Shown here: in pieces, positions 23,170 to 36,300 of the stretch | Position numbering within the stretch: position 1 is the first letter of the stretch | Layout: each line of letters begins with the position of its first letter | Assembly (NCBI RefSeq): GCF_042242105.1 | Contig: NC_092017.1 | Span: 15,710,432 to 15,774,431, forward strand | Length of the DNA stretch: 64,000 nt | Direction of reading: 5' to 3' | From: Pempheris klunzingeri | Taxonomy: Eukaryota > Chordata > Actinopteri > Acropomatiformes > Pempheridae | Notes under the pieces: generated by a model | Databases searched by the model: none | Told to the model about the DNA's origin: nothing | The model's input: only the letters and a program-made list of their open reading frames with translations | Program-made: the position numbers and the translations under genes

Positions 23170-26100
23170 ATGCTCCTCATCTTCCTGGTGTGCAGCCTGG
23201 CGGTGGCTGGCACGGGGCAGCAGCTGGACGACGACTGGATTGACCCCTACGATATGATCAACTACGAACCAAGCACCAAAACTATGCGGAAGCCCGCAGA
23301 GGTATGGTGGTGCTATGAGTGTACATTTGTTGCTATTGCTCTGGATAATCTGCAGATATGTTGATATTTCTCTTGTGACGGTAAATGTGTGTGTGTCCTG
23401 CAGCCAGTTAACTACCCCAACGTGCCAACCAAAAGAAGAGAGCATAATCAGGACCCCAGCCAGGCCGAGCAGACTCTCTGTGACAGAGAAGTAGTGGATC
23501 TAAAGAATCAGGTTGGTTTAATCACTGTCAGAGTCACAACAGGAGCTTCAGGAAATGTCTGAATGGGTTTATGCATTCATGCAGCTTTTCCTAGCAGAGT
23601 TTAGTCAAGAGATTGCAGATTGTGCGAAAGAGTTTTTAATATCTGTTTGTTTTGGCTAATGGGAGTCTGAAAAAGGAAATGGAGGGCAAGATCTGAAATC
23701 CTAGATGTCAGGGATGGGAGCTGTCGCACACAACTTCAACAACTTTTGTTCAAGATTGATAAAACATAAAATAAAAACCTGAATGTCACTGAGGTTCAGG
23801 TTACGGTACACAGTCGTCCAACATAAATACATACAATACATCATGCACGACACAGAACAGAAACATTTTTCTGTTTCACTGTTTTTGGCTGCAGACATTT
23901 TTCTGCTTAGATATTAGAGAAGCACGACAAAGCAAACTACATAAACTCAACTACAATGACATAAACACAACAAAACTGTTGGCCAGAACGTGTGCATGCC
24001 CCTATCCTCCTCAAACTGTAAAGGAGGAATGAGCACAAGGTAGTTTCTTCAAGTTCAAGTCCTCTTGAAAACCAGCACCTGCCCTGCTTATTGTCTTTAA
24101 GAGATGCACTGAACGGATCACTAATTAAAAAATTAATCTCCATGGAATCAGTCAAGCATGACAAACGCTGTGCTTTGCTTTCGTGCAGATTGAAGAATTT
24201 AAGAAGGAAATCACGCTCATGTCACAGCAGCCTACATGTAATCCAGTGTTCAAGCGGTTCCTTAGCAGACTCCTGAAGGAGATACAGAGAGTTGGTGTGG
24301 TATGTGGTCATTTCACATTTATTATGCTGTGTCATGTGGCTTTGAGTACATCTTTGCTAATCTGAAATGCATTTTACCAAACCAATCATCACATGGCCTA
24401 CTTTTGACAAAGCTACTGAATCTGTTTTTAAATGTAATATCGCTGACATTTCAACCTCCTCTTTTCTCCCCAGCCCAGCGACTCCACAGAAGTCTTTTAT
24501 GATGCCAAAATCAAACTGTCCAGACAGGCCATGATGGAGATTCAGTCTCTTCTGGAGGGTGAAGACAGCTGGAGAACAGGAGCTCTGGACAATGCCATCA
24601 ATCAGATACTGGTGGATCTCAGACCGCATAACTATGAGGCCTGGAAGTGGCGTTTTGAAGACAGCTTTGGCGTGGAGCTTGACACAGTATTAAAAGTAAG
24701 TCCTTTAATCTGAAACCTTTTGTTTATGAGTCTTTAAGACACTTCAATTATGTAAAGACTTCTGATTTTAGAGAGCTTTGACTCTGAATAATAAGTGTCC
24801 ATTTTAAGGTTGAGTCTTAAGTGAGACTGGAGTGTGTGCTGCAAACTTAAGGAGCCGTTTTATTTAGAGAATAAATGTCAAATCAAGCCAAGTCACAACT
24901 TATTTATGTAGCCCAAATGCACAAATCACAATTTGCTTCAGGGGGCTTTACAGTCTGTCCAGCGTACGACACCCTCTGTCCTTAAACCCTCTTTTCAGAT
25001 AAAGAAAAACTCCCTTCAAAAGCCACAGAGAGTCAGGAATCCTCTCCCAGGATGGACAGACATGCAATAGATGTCATGTGTACAAAACAGACCAATAAAA
25101 TCGCAGCATACACAAATTATGATGACAACATTTCTCGTAGATGTACTTATTAAAACATATGTGAAGAATGCACATCCCTAATGTCCTATGCACCCTGGAT
25201 ATTTTTGAAATCTGCCTGAATTTGAAAATACCGAAAACCACAAATGTAACAACATTGTTTTTTCCCTCAGTCATCACAGTATGTATATTCTCGTAAATAA
25301 CATAAAATATATATATATACGTTTGTATTTATACATAGATGTATGTGTGCGCAAATGCAATAAAGATGTATATGAATATAAGAATATAGCCTATCCCACT
25401 GTACGACATGCAAAACGTGTCAAAAAAATGATCCATTGATTCCATGTCTCCTCAGTGAGCCATGACAAGTTGTCCGAGCTGCAACAAAAAATCTGCTATA
25501 AAAAAAAAAAAAAGCATATTTTCTATGTGATTGTTGAGCTTTTAATTAAACAAAAACAACACTTACGATCGTACGGGCTGAAGTGGCCACTCACTTCTGT
25601 GTGAGATTTTAAAATACTTTTTGTGCATATTTTGTGTTACAAATGGTTTTTTCTTTTCGTGTAACCAGTCAAGTTGTAACCCGGTCTCTCTGTTTGTCTT
25701 CCAGATAGGGCTGTTTGTTCTGGTCATAGTGGCCATCATATGCACCCAGATGTGGTCGACAGTGTCCTGGTTTGTGCAGTTCAGCAGACTGCTTGCAGTC
25801 TGCTTCGTCGTCAGTATTGTCTGGAACTGGATCTATCTGTACAAGGTGAAGAGGAGCTATTTTGGTTACTATGCTGTTGTTTTGCTGTCATTCAGTGCTT
25901 TTTTTTTTTTTTTTTTTTTTAGACAGATAAGTTTGTAACACCATCGCTTTTTTTTTTTTTCAGATTGCCTTTGCTGAGCACCAAAGCAACATAGTAAAGA
26001 TGGATCGTGTCAATGAAAAATGCACTGGGATTAAGAAAATTAACTGGCGTGATAGTTTGACAGGTGAGTCCCTTTCAAGTATAAGCAAATACAGTAAACT

Positions 26101-28163
26101 TCATATTGTCGCCTCCTGTAAAAAAACACGTATCTGAAGAATGTCAACGTTTCAGCTGTAATCTTTACAGCTTTGTGGCAATGCATTTTGGATTTACAGG
26201 AGGAAAAAAGAGGGGAGCTGCAGATTTAGGTGATGATTGTTAGTCGGTTGTTGTGAAAATATTGATCATAGTTACTTTAATCTTTCTGTTTATTAAAAAA
26301 ATTCAAAATCAGCTAATTTGGGGAAACATGGTTTTCTCCACACTGGAAAGATGTGAAGAATATTTCTTGTCTCCTACTTTTACACCTTCATTTCACATGA
26401 AAGACAATGACGTCCCAATGTCTTACTTCCTAATTATCAGCGTCCTACCTTGGTACTATTGCTATTCGTAGCTGCATCTGAGGTGTTTGGTTATTTTCGT
26501 TCAGAGTGGTTCAGAAGCACCTGGACTCTTCAAGATGACCCCTGTAAGAAATACTATGAAGTCCTCATGGTCAACCCCATTCTGTTGGTACCTCCAACCA
26601 AGGTACGGAACTACGATGGCATGTCTGTGTTCTGAGTGCATGTACAGGCTAAATTATGCTGCATATGCGGAATAACTTAACTGTTGTCTTAAGATATCCC
26701 AACGTAAAAATGCTTACATGCTTGGTGTTTTATTTTCCAGTTGTTGGGCATTAAGGAAGTTCATAGAATGAAGCATTTCGCACACTATCACGTTTCACTT
26801 TCACACTATCACTTTAAAATTGGTGTTAGTTTTGAATGTCTGTATGGGTGTCATGTTATATTCTAAACATCCCTCTGTGTTTAGGCGATCTCAGTTACCA
26901 TCACAACCTTCATCACGGAGCCGCTGAAGCACATTGGTCAGGGGATCAGTGAATTTCTTCGAGCCCTCCTCAAAGATCTACCAGTTACCCTGCAGATCCC
27001 AGTACTCCTCACTATCGTGCTTTCCATTGTGGTAAGAGCCCTCAATGAATTCTTCAATTCACTGACACTTGTTAAAATAAATAGAATCAGACCACATTTC
27101 TACGTACTGGTGTATTCATTGTCTACAGATATGCATGTATGGAGGTGTTCAGGCAGCCTTCCAACATGGCATCTTGGCACCTTTCCGCCACCCTCGAAGG
27201 GGTCCACCTCCTCCAGAGCTGGAGCAACCACAGCGTCACCCCCAGGCGATCGAGGACCACGACCACTTAGCAGGAGGGGACGCATTACAACCTGCCCAGA
27301 GGCACCGAGCCAATGACGGCAGATTACACAGAAACCAGGTTCATCAGAGGCGGCCCAACAGACCCAGGGAAGAGCCAGTCAAGGTGGCGGTGGAGACACT
27401 ACGCACCGCCGAGCCTCCCTACAGTGAGGATGAGACCGACGCTGAGCAGCATGAGGCTGAGCAGAATCTCTCTGCTGAATCAGATTCAGAAAATCAGCAG
27501 GAGACACGGGAAAAGCCAACAGGAGCAAGGGCTGGAGGTGTTGCCGCTAAAACAGCCCAATCAAAAACTAAACCCACTGAAACAGACTCATCTCAGTCGA
27601 AGACTAAACCAAAAGGGAAAGAAAAACCCTCCAAAGATGATAAAGACAAACTCAGCAGAGATGGCGCAGCACCTAAATCTCAGCCAGCAGCACAGGGACC
27701 TTTAGACGCTGATGTTCAGGTGAGTGCTTTTAAAAATTCATGAAAACTAAATCAGATTCATCTTACTAATATACAATTAAGGACATAAAACAATACCTCT
27801 TAACTGTGATTAAACCTTTTAAAGTACCCTGTTTTTTAATGTTTAATGCTGCAGCGTTGCACATGCACTCATGGAATGATGAATATTCACACACTACATG
27901 AATTGGTAAAGAAGTATTTAATAACTAGATTATATTATACTTTATACTTTTTATATTATACTTTGGTTTCTGAATGTAATATTTGCTACTACAAGACATT
28001 TTTATTTGGATGTCTTTTTGTTTTATCATGATTTTTGATGTAAACCCCCTCACTGCAGGACCTGCAAGTCTCAGCAGAAGACAACAAGACCTTGGTCTCA
28101 CTGAATGCAGTCGAAACTCTCGGAGTTCCTGTTCAGAAGTCGCCTCCAACGTTTGCGGAGTAG
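23170..28163 (+). CDS. clcc1: Chloride channel CLIC-like protein 1, 584 aa
   Basis: ER-membrane protein reported as an anion channel, also linked to ER ion and lipid homeostasis. Exons: 23170-23301, 23404-23511, 24189-24299, 24474-24695, 25705-25845, 25964-26063, 26505-26602, 26885-27031, 27129-27719, 28059-28163; 1755 nt, in frame to TAG. Visible: a signal peptide ([16 protein letters not shown]); a luminal region starting [13 protein letters not shown] with a predicted helical stretch; two hydrophobic segments close together ([17 protein letters not shown] and [18 protein letters not shown], about residues 192-236); the conserved loop ending WRDSLTEWFRSTW; a third membrane segment ([20 protein letters not shown], about 335-360); and a long, polar, probably disordered C-terminal tail rich in Pro, Gln, Lys and Ser. 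The order and the wording are those of vertebrate CLCC1; the tail makes it slightly longer than the human protein. Confidence 0.94.
24882..25084 (+). repeat. Teleost interspersed repeat
   Basis: Contains the GGGGCTTTACAGTCTGTCCAG, AAAAACTCCCTTC and GGATGGACAGACATGCAATAG blocks of a fish repeat I recall as very common in percomorph genomes. It lies inside a clcc1 intron; the class (SINE or LINE tail) is not settled. Confidence 0.7.
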
Positions 28164-29132
28164 ACGGCTGCTACACCAGTCAAAGGAGGAAGATAAACAT
28201 CATCAGTTTTTGGTGATTTTTGTTTTAAATGTGGACTATTGTTTAAACGTGTGCTCACAACACTGGGGAGCCCACTGGGGAACCACTGCTGTGTTTCCAG
28301 TATAACTTTTTCTCACTGCTGGATGCGTCTTTCTCTGAGCACAGTCATTCACGCAGTCAATACTGTTTGAAAGTTTTGAACCGAATTCCTCTTGAAATAC
28401 TGAGCAGATTCACCAATCAGCCGCACAACAGCCAGATGAATACAGGAAAAACAGTATTGTTTACTTGATCTGGTGTTTCAGTGTGTCTTACCCACAGGCA
28501 GGAATCATAGTCTTACAAATATAAATGATAAAAATGAAATGAGTAATATCTTGTTTCAATTTTCAGTCGAAAAATACATTTGTAATTTGTGATTTAAGAG
28601 GGAGAAAAGTATCTCTTTATGCTGTTTTTTACAATAAGATATTTTTGTGGTTATTAACGGTTTTTATTATTTAAATAGCGATGCCAATGCTTGTTTTGCC
28701 GGGAGACAGTGCTATTTCCTTTTCTAAAAGCTTCAGATGAACCCACTGTATACTGCGTGTTCAGCTCCAAATGCCTGACAGACACAGACACAGCTACAGC
28801 ACAGCTACAGAGCCAGATATTTCCCTGGGGTGTAGTTGAAGAGCAAAAAAAGAGCTAAAAGAAGAGTAAATATTAGACTTGGATTCATCAGGTGCCAAAA
28901 ACACATCTGCAAATGAATGATAATGGTGCTTCGTGTTTGCTGGATGTGTGAATAGGCAAATGTTGGCTAAAATGTTCGACTTTTTATGAAGTTGTTAATA
29001 TATAGTTAAGCTATTTTACAATTAAGTGTGCTGGAAAAATTGCACAATCATTACAAACTGAGACCTTTCAAGGTAAATTATGTCGTGTATACAAGGTATT
29101 TTTCTTTTAATAATGGGTATAAGTGAAATAAA
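28164..29132 (+). other. clcc1: clcc1 3' untranslated region and polyadenylation signal
   Basis: No frame of interest follows the TAG for almost 1 kb. An AATAAA at 29127-29132 with downstream T-rich sequence is a plausible cleavage signal. Confidence 0.5.
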
Positions 29133-30300
29133 ATTTTGTTACACTGAATTTGTTTCTCTGTCCAGTGTGACATTACTCAGCTGATATCAAACAAACCATC
29201 TTTTCCATTGTGATACAAGTTATCTTAGATCTTTAGGACCTTATTTCTCTTTTGCAAAGCTGCAGCAGATATCGTGAATGTCCTGCCTGAGGAAAGTTTC
29301 CTCTCACTCAGATCAGCATGCTGCAGTAAACACCAGGGAGACGCAGCATGAAGGCAGTGAGGTTTTGATGTCTAACTCTGCATCTTAAACAGCCATAACA
29401 GAAAGAATATCATCATATCTCATTCCAAAAATAAAACTATTAAACCCAAGTACCATTGGGACTGTCGGTGACAAGTTTCACTGTTTATTTGGCATTTCAC
29501 AGCCATGTGTGTGCACACGAAGGCAAAGATGGTCAACAGGGAGCGTCTATGACCAGGATGAAAACTGAAATTGAATGTGCATGCTCTTGTAATGTTTTTT
29601 TTGTTCCATCTGCTTCATCATCCTAGTGTCATAGCTGATGGTTGGTAAGCTTGAAAACTTTATTACATTACACTCCCTTTTTTGTGTGATGTAAAAACAC
29701 CCCAAACTTTAATCAAGTAGCCCCAAACGGATTTTAGCGAAAACTCTATCTGAGTGTGTTTTTGTCTGTTATTGTCCTGAGGCTGGATTACTTAACATTT
29801 GAGGAAACTGATGTCATTTCCTTGGTGCATTTGGGAGTTTTAGTCACCATGGGGGGTAGTTTACATTCCACAATTAAAAACAAACTCTTGGTAGATATAT
29901 CACAGGCTGAGTCCACACTCAATATATTTAAATGACTACTTTTAGGCCAACAAATGAAAAGTGTTTCCACTCCATAATGTTATTCCTAAAATAAATAAAC
30001 AGTTAAGTAATACAGACCAGGCTACATTATCTGTGTTGATCTGTAGGAATGTGGATGATAAAGTCACTCTCGTGCAAGCACAACTATCACTGAAGAGCAG
30101 CAGAGATAAAATCATAATGTTTTATTTTCGTGGACCCACGTCGATCCTCTGGTGGCCCCCGGGCCGCAGATTGGGAACCTGTGCGCCGCCTGAAACTCAT
30201 TTCCTGATTGGCTGACTGGAAGCTGCGTGATGACACAGAAAACCCAGCTGAAGCCTTTCTGACAGCCTCCTGATAACCACATACTCAACCAACTGGAGAG
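29133..30300. other. clcc1-mcoln2 intergenic gap
   Basis: No gene recognised. AT-rich, without obvious repeats apart from a GC-rich GGTGGCCCCCGGGCCGCAG stretch near 30150 that resembles part of a dispersed element. Confidence 0.55.
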
Positions 30301-30333
30301 TGTGTCTGTGTGTGTCCACGTGGATAATCAATC
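30301..30333 (+). promoter_or_regulatory. mcoln2: CACGTG E-box just upstream of the mcoln2 start codon
   Basis: The 10-base palindrome TCCACGTGGA (30315-30324) contains CACGTG (30317-30322), 12 bases before the ATG. CACGTG is the core of TFEB/CLEAR and of MYC/USF sites, and TFEB control is known for lysosomal genes; whether it works here is inference. Confidence 0.45.
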
Positions 30334-33300
30334 ATGGAATTATTGGTTCGATATCTGGACAGAAGTAATTCAGTTAGGTAAGTTTACTTTTTAATGACTG
30401 GCGTAAGGAAACTAACTCACAGGCATGATTTCGACGTTTAAAAACGCGCTCAAGCGTTAAATGGTTAAAAGTATGTTTCTGAAATATAACGTGCAAACAG
30501 AAACGCCGGATTTTGTTGCAAAAGTGAACTTATTGGTGCTTTATATTAAAATAACAGCAGCAGCAGTCACTTAACAGTCCCTGAAGGGTTTTTAACACAC
30601 CGCATCCAGATGGAAATAACTGTAAAATGTGCCATTTACCTTCAGGTACACTTTTGTAAAAAAAAAAAAAAGAATAAGAGGAGTTTTGTACTCTGCCAGG
30701 GAGAGTCTGTGGGTGACTTACTGTTGAGAAAATATTGAAAGTGCACTCACTGAGCTAACCTTGGACTTAAACCCAGGTAGCACCATGAATGCAGGCAGTG
30801 TCCTCAGTACATGGAGTTCTTCCTCTCACCAGTCTGGCGCAATGAAAAACGGCATTGCTCAAGTAAATTATCTTGAAATAACTGCTTTCACTTCTGTTTT
30901 TTTTTCATCCTGAGTACCATATTCTGGCCTCTTCACAGGCTACTTAAATGAACTCAAGTGAGGGCTTTAACAAAATTTTATTTCATGACCTAGTTCCTGC
31001 ATGATATCACATTTTTATTACATCTGTAATATCTTTTTTTTCTTCAGCTCTGTCACAACTCAAGATATTATCAAAGAGGAGAACCTGAGAGATGACCTGA
31101 AGTATTACTTCATGAGCCCGTGTGAGAAGTACCGGGCCCGACGACACATACCCTGGAAACTTGGGGTGCAGATTCTGAAAATCGTCACGATCACCACACA
31201 AGTACGTACTGTGAATTTAAGGTTGCTAAGGAAGGACCTGGGAAGAGGATCCACCCAGAAAATGCTTCCTGGAACAGTTATCTGTCCATGGCGTGTAGCC
31301 TGGTGCAGTAAATGCGTATGAACTGGTGTTCAAGTGTCACATGGGGAGACTACATAATCTGAGTGCATTTGTTTTTCCAATTCAAGATGATGAAATAAGT
31401 GAACCCCACCCAAACATCTGGACCTCGCTCTTCCTCCTGCTGGCTGCTTGTATGACAATAATGGAATTTGTAGTATTTTTTTCTTATATTCCAGCACAAA
31501 ATTATGTTGCACAGGAAAACTGCTAAACAGGACAACAACCTCACTGATACTTAAAAAATTAAAATCCATTGTTGTCCACATCAGTGTTGTGAGTTGAGAA
31601 ACTGGGAAATGACACAATGAAGTGGGCAACTAAAAGCTAGATAATTAGGTCCATAAAGATTTCAGCTCTAATGTAAAAACAGATTTATTCCAAATATATT
31701 TCCGAAAATGTTACCTAGGCTTTAATAAATAAGAATAGATACACGAACATGAAAAACTACACGGGAATAGATGTACTTAGTTACCCTCACCCTTGACTAT
31801 TACTGTAAGCATCAACATGAAATATAAATGTTGTTTTTTTTCCCCTGTTGTTTCCTCCGTAGCTCATCCTGTTCGGCCTCAACAACCAGTTGGTGGTGTC
31901 CTATAAGGAGGAGAACGCCATGGCCCTCAAAAACCTTTTCCTGAAGGACTACAGTGGAATGGATGAGGACGACTACAGTGTTGCTGTCTACACGCAGCAA
32001 GGCGTCTACGACAGTCTGTTTTATGTCCTGGATCAGGCAAGTTCAGCCCCCTCACTGCTGTATCTCTGCTTTTGCTTTTACCACAACAAACAATTAATAC
32101 TACTGGTTGTAGTTCTTTCCGTGTGGGATGGATAGTTGGAGACGGGAAGGATTGCATGTTGACAACTTGAGTTTTTTGTGTGATGGTTTACTGTCCACTG
32201 ACAACATATGACATTATAGCCATTGATTTATTATTTTTTTATTTTTATTTTTTTTTAGTGTCCCTACATGCACACTGGTATCCTGCTTGTGTTTGGATTT
32301 TTGGGGTATCCTGGTTAAGTGTAGTGCATGCAAACATAATATCGTGGCCTCAGAAAGATGTATAAGCCCTTATCCATTAGGAATCAAGATATACCAAACG
32401 ACAAATGATCTGACACTTGGACACAGATATAATGATATAAACGTGGATATGAATAACCTCATGTTCCATGTGCTGTAGATGCCATATACCAAATATGACC
32501 AAAACTGGGATGCTAATTTTCATGTAAACATGCTCAATGTGATGTAATGTGTAAACTATTCCACATATATCTGGTAATCCTGTGAAACAGGCAGCAACGT
32601 CTTTTTCAGTCACTTAATATTTTACCAGCCTTTGTGTGTGTTATTTGGCGGTTTGCAGCTTCTCGCCAATATGGTGTAACTCACCCCGGGACAGTGTGTT
32701 TTATCTGAGGCTTTTCATATTTATAGTACAGCGAGTTGGGCCGGCTCTCTCTGGGTCCCATCAGTTACGCTGAGGATGAAGATGGCCAGCTGCTGCCTCT
32801 CATCATTTGTAAAGAGCACTACAAGAGGGGCAGCGTGGAGCCCTCAGACGAGGCCTATGACATAGACGCCCGGCTGGAGACGGGTGAGCGGACACGTTTT
32901 ATATGATCAGCTGACGAGTAAAATTGCTGATTTCCCTCCTCTGTAGTTTTAGTTTGCAAACCTGTTTGTGCTTTAAACAAACCTTTAATTTAAAGGTTTT
33001 AAAAGACTGTTTGTGTTCTCTCTCTGTTCCTCTCTTCTCTCTCAGTTTGTATGTCACATGACCCAAAGACTGCAAACCAGTGGAAAACGCAGAATTCATC
33101 TTTTTTTGATCTGGACTTTTACAGGTATAAATATTCCGTCAGTGAACTGGTTATGACTGCAGCTGACACACATCCTTTTCTTTTGTTCTAATGTACATTA
33201 AAATGCTAAATTTTGCTTTCAGGCTTGTTGACATAAAAATAACCTTCCAGCTGAAAGGAATCAACCTACAGACGGTGCGTTCACGGGAGTTACCTGACTG

Positions 33301-36300
33301 CTACTCCTTCTACGTGACGGTACGTTTCAGCCATATTTTCTACCATTTAGGAAATTAACTGTATGTAACCATCCATCCATCCATCCATACATACATACAT
33401 ATATGCATGACACTTTCCATCAGTGAGAGATGTGGAGTCAAGACACTTTGTGACCGATCACACTTTGTACTAACCAACAGATTTGAAAAGAGCATATAGA
33501 TCACAGGACTTGATGATAAGACAACTAGTTATATAATACTTTCCTTTGGTCTCATCCTTTTGTGTCCACTTTTGTCTTCTGTCCTGTGGCTCCTTATCTT
33601 TCACTGTCTCCACTGGTGTTTTTATTGTATCTCTACCCAACCAACCCCATGGTGTCACAGATTATTGTACTGCAAGATGGCAGCGCCCTTGCCAGGAAAC
33701 AGAAAAGAAAAAAAGAAGCCCCATTTTATATCTTTACATTTGTCATGTTTGTCCTATAATTGTTAATTAGGGAGGAAATCCATCTATTAAATCATCTCAA
33801 CTTTATTGAATGCTTCATGTCCCCTTTTAAGATAACATTTGACAACCAGTGTCACAGCGGGAAGGTGAAAATACTCATGGACTTCGACTCCAAGAGCAGT
33901 GCATGTCGAGACTGGAAGATATCTGGGACGGGTAAGTTGTAGTCGTTTAACCTAATGGAGAAACAAATAAGTAATCAAAAGCAAGACAGAAAATAAACTA
34001 ACAAAAGAAAGAAATCAAGACAGAATATGGGAAAAATCTGCTGTTCGTGCATTTTGGCTTTTCTAGAGTACAGACAGAACTTATATTGTAACTATAACTA
34101 TCCCACTATCCCACATCTACTGTATTTAAAAAAAAAAACAACAAAAAAAAACCTAAATAATATTCATCTTGAAAATGCAAATGTCTCTCACTGTTGATTA
34201 GAGAGGCGTTTTCCAGTAAACTTGTAGTTATCAGTAATGGGTGTGAGGGAGTTATGCAAAAGATAAACCCTCACGCACAGACTCTCTCTCACACACACAC
34301 ACACTTTTTCTCTGTTTCAGCTCAGAAGAACACGCACTATCTTCTGGTGTTTGACGGCTTCGTTATTCTCGTTTGCCTCACGTCAGCGGTGTTGTGCACC
34401 CGCTCCATCATACTGGCTGTCAGGTTGCTGCAGGTCAGCTGTTCAGTCTCTGCCCACACAGCACGATATCACACAGGGAATTTTGTATTTTTCTCTCTGG
34501 TCAGCCTTTCCTGTTTCTAGTTTTTGGTTGACATTTCTTCTCTGACTGTTCAGAACTTTTTGTTTCTTTATTACCCTCCTTTTCTTAAGCCAAAAGTCAC
34601 AATAAGCACAAACGATCAAATTTCAAATTCCCATTATTAAAATATCTAAAATACAAAATGCTACAAATTCTTGTGCTTGTGTACACAGTCTGTAGGATAA
34701 GGGTATCACCCAAAATTTAGATTTAGTCATTAATTGATCCGATACTGTGCTGTGTTTTGTCATTAAAGTGTTCATTCATTTAGCCATACACAGTCAGGCG
34801 CTATTATCATCTTTGGTAGCAAACTATCTAAAGATCCATGGAAAGTTAAGATATTGAGAAAAATCAATATAAACAGTCAGCCATTATAACACAACCAGAT
34901 CATCTCTGTTCTAGCAATGTTATTGGTGAAAAAGTGACCCCATGGCCTCTTAAAGCTACTTAACTTGTTCATATGACACGATTTCTGACATATACTATTT
35001 TTTTATGATCTGGAGAGGACATGCTTTTCCATAATCTGAGGATCTTTTTGGCAGCTGTGACAACCCCTACACATATCACTGCAAAATCATATTTCTAAAC
35101 TTTTGTTTGGTCCCCCAGTCAGCATGTTCGTGGTGACACAACCGTCAAACCCAACTGCTTATCTATGTGTTTCAGAGCTATTTTCCAAAATGAGCAAACA
35201 AATTTACACTCTCAAATTGTGTGTAGAAATGTTGCTGTTTCTGTTCAACATTTGTAGCAAAAAGTATTGGTTTTGCAAGCCCATCCTGAGGAGCTTAGGA
35301 GGAAAATAAAACCTATTTATTAACTTATATTGAGTAAATTTCCCCCTAATCTCCTTTTATGTATTTCCTGTTCTTTATGTGGTTTATCTTTTTCTATAAC
35401 AGACTGAATTTACATTTGTATTTGCAGAGATTCTCCAGATTCCTCCATGAGAGCTATAATCGTAAAGTGTGTGAGGATGACCAGAGTGAGTTCCTGAATG
35501 GCTGGTATGTGCTCGTCATTATCAGCGACCTCTTGGCCATAATTGGATCCATACTGAAGATGGAAATACAAGCCAAGGTGAAGTTATCATCTCCTTTTAA
35601 CTTAGAGAGAGGGCCACTGTATGGTAGAGGCAACAATAAAGTTATATAACAGGCACGGGAGGGGTTTGTCATCAGATCAGGCAAAAAAATAAAATAAAGT
35701 TTTAAGCCATCAGCATCATACTATTGTAGAGCTAACTGCGTGGCATTACCTTTGAATTTATGTCCTGTTGCCACCGGGAAATAAAATTCTGGTCGTGTTT
35801 CAGTGTTTGGACTTTGGACCAAAGAGACTCAATATAGACACTGTGAAGATCTGTTTATTTTAACCTGTCGACTGCCTGTCCCTATTATAGTCACCATGTA
35901 AAGTGTTTACCCCAAGACATCTTGGCAGAGGTGGAAATATACATTTTACACCTTTTTAAATTTAGACACTTACACAGTGTGGTTATTGTGTTAAAGTCAC
36001 AGAGCATAAGAGCAAAATGTCACATTATGTCACACATTAGTTAACAATTGATAGGATGTTCCTCTTGCAGACAGCTGCACGGTGCACTTTAAACTGAAAT
36101 AAAACAATCAGTGCAGATTATGTCACAGTTTACCACCTGATACAATAAAATCATACTCAATTAAGTAACAACAAAATGTAACCTTTCTGACCCTGTGTTA
36201 TTCTTCTTGGTGTGCCAAAAGCTGGAGAGTGCCACATTCACTAACAGTTAATATTTGCTAATCCTACAGGGCTTCACTACGGCCTGATTTCTGAGAGCCC

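Noticed and set aside
27313-27705. Second long frame inside clcc1
   Set aside because: It is another frame of the clcc1 exon 27129-27719; the clcc1 frame has the transmembrane segment and conserved wording.
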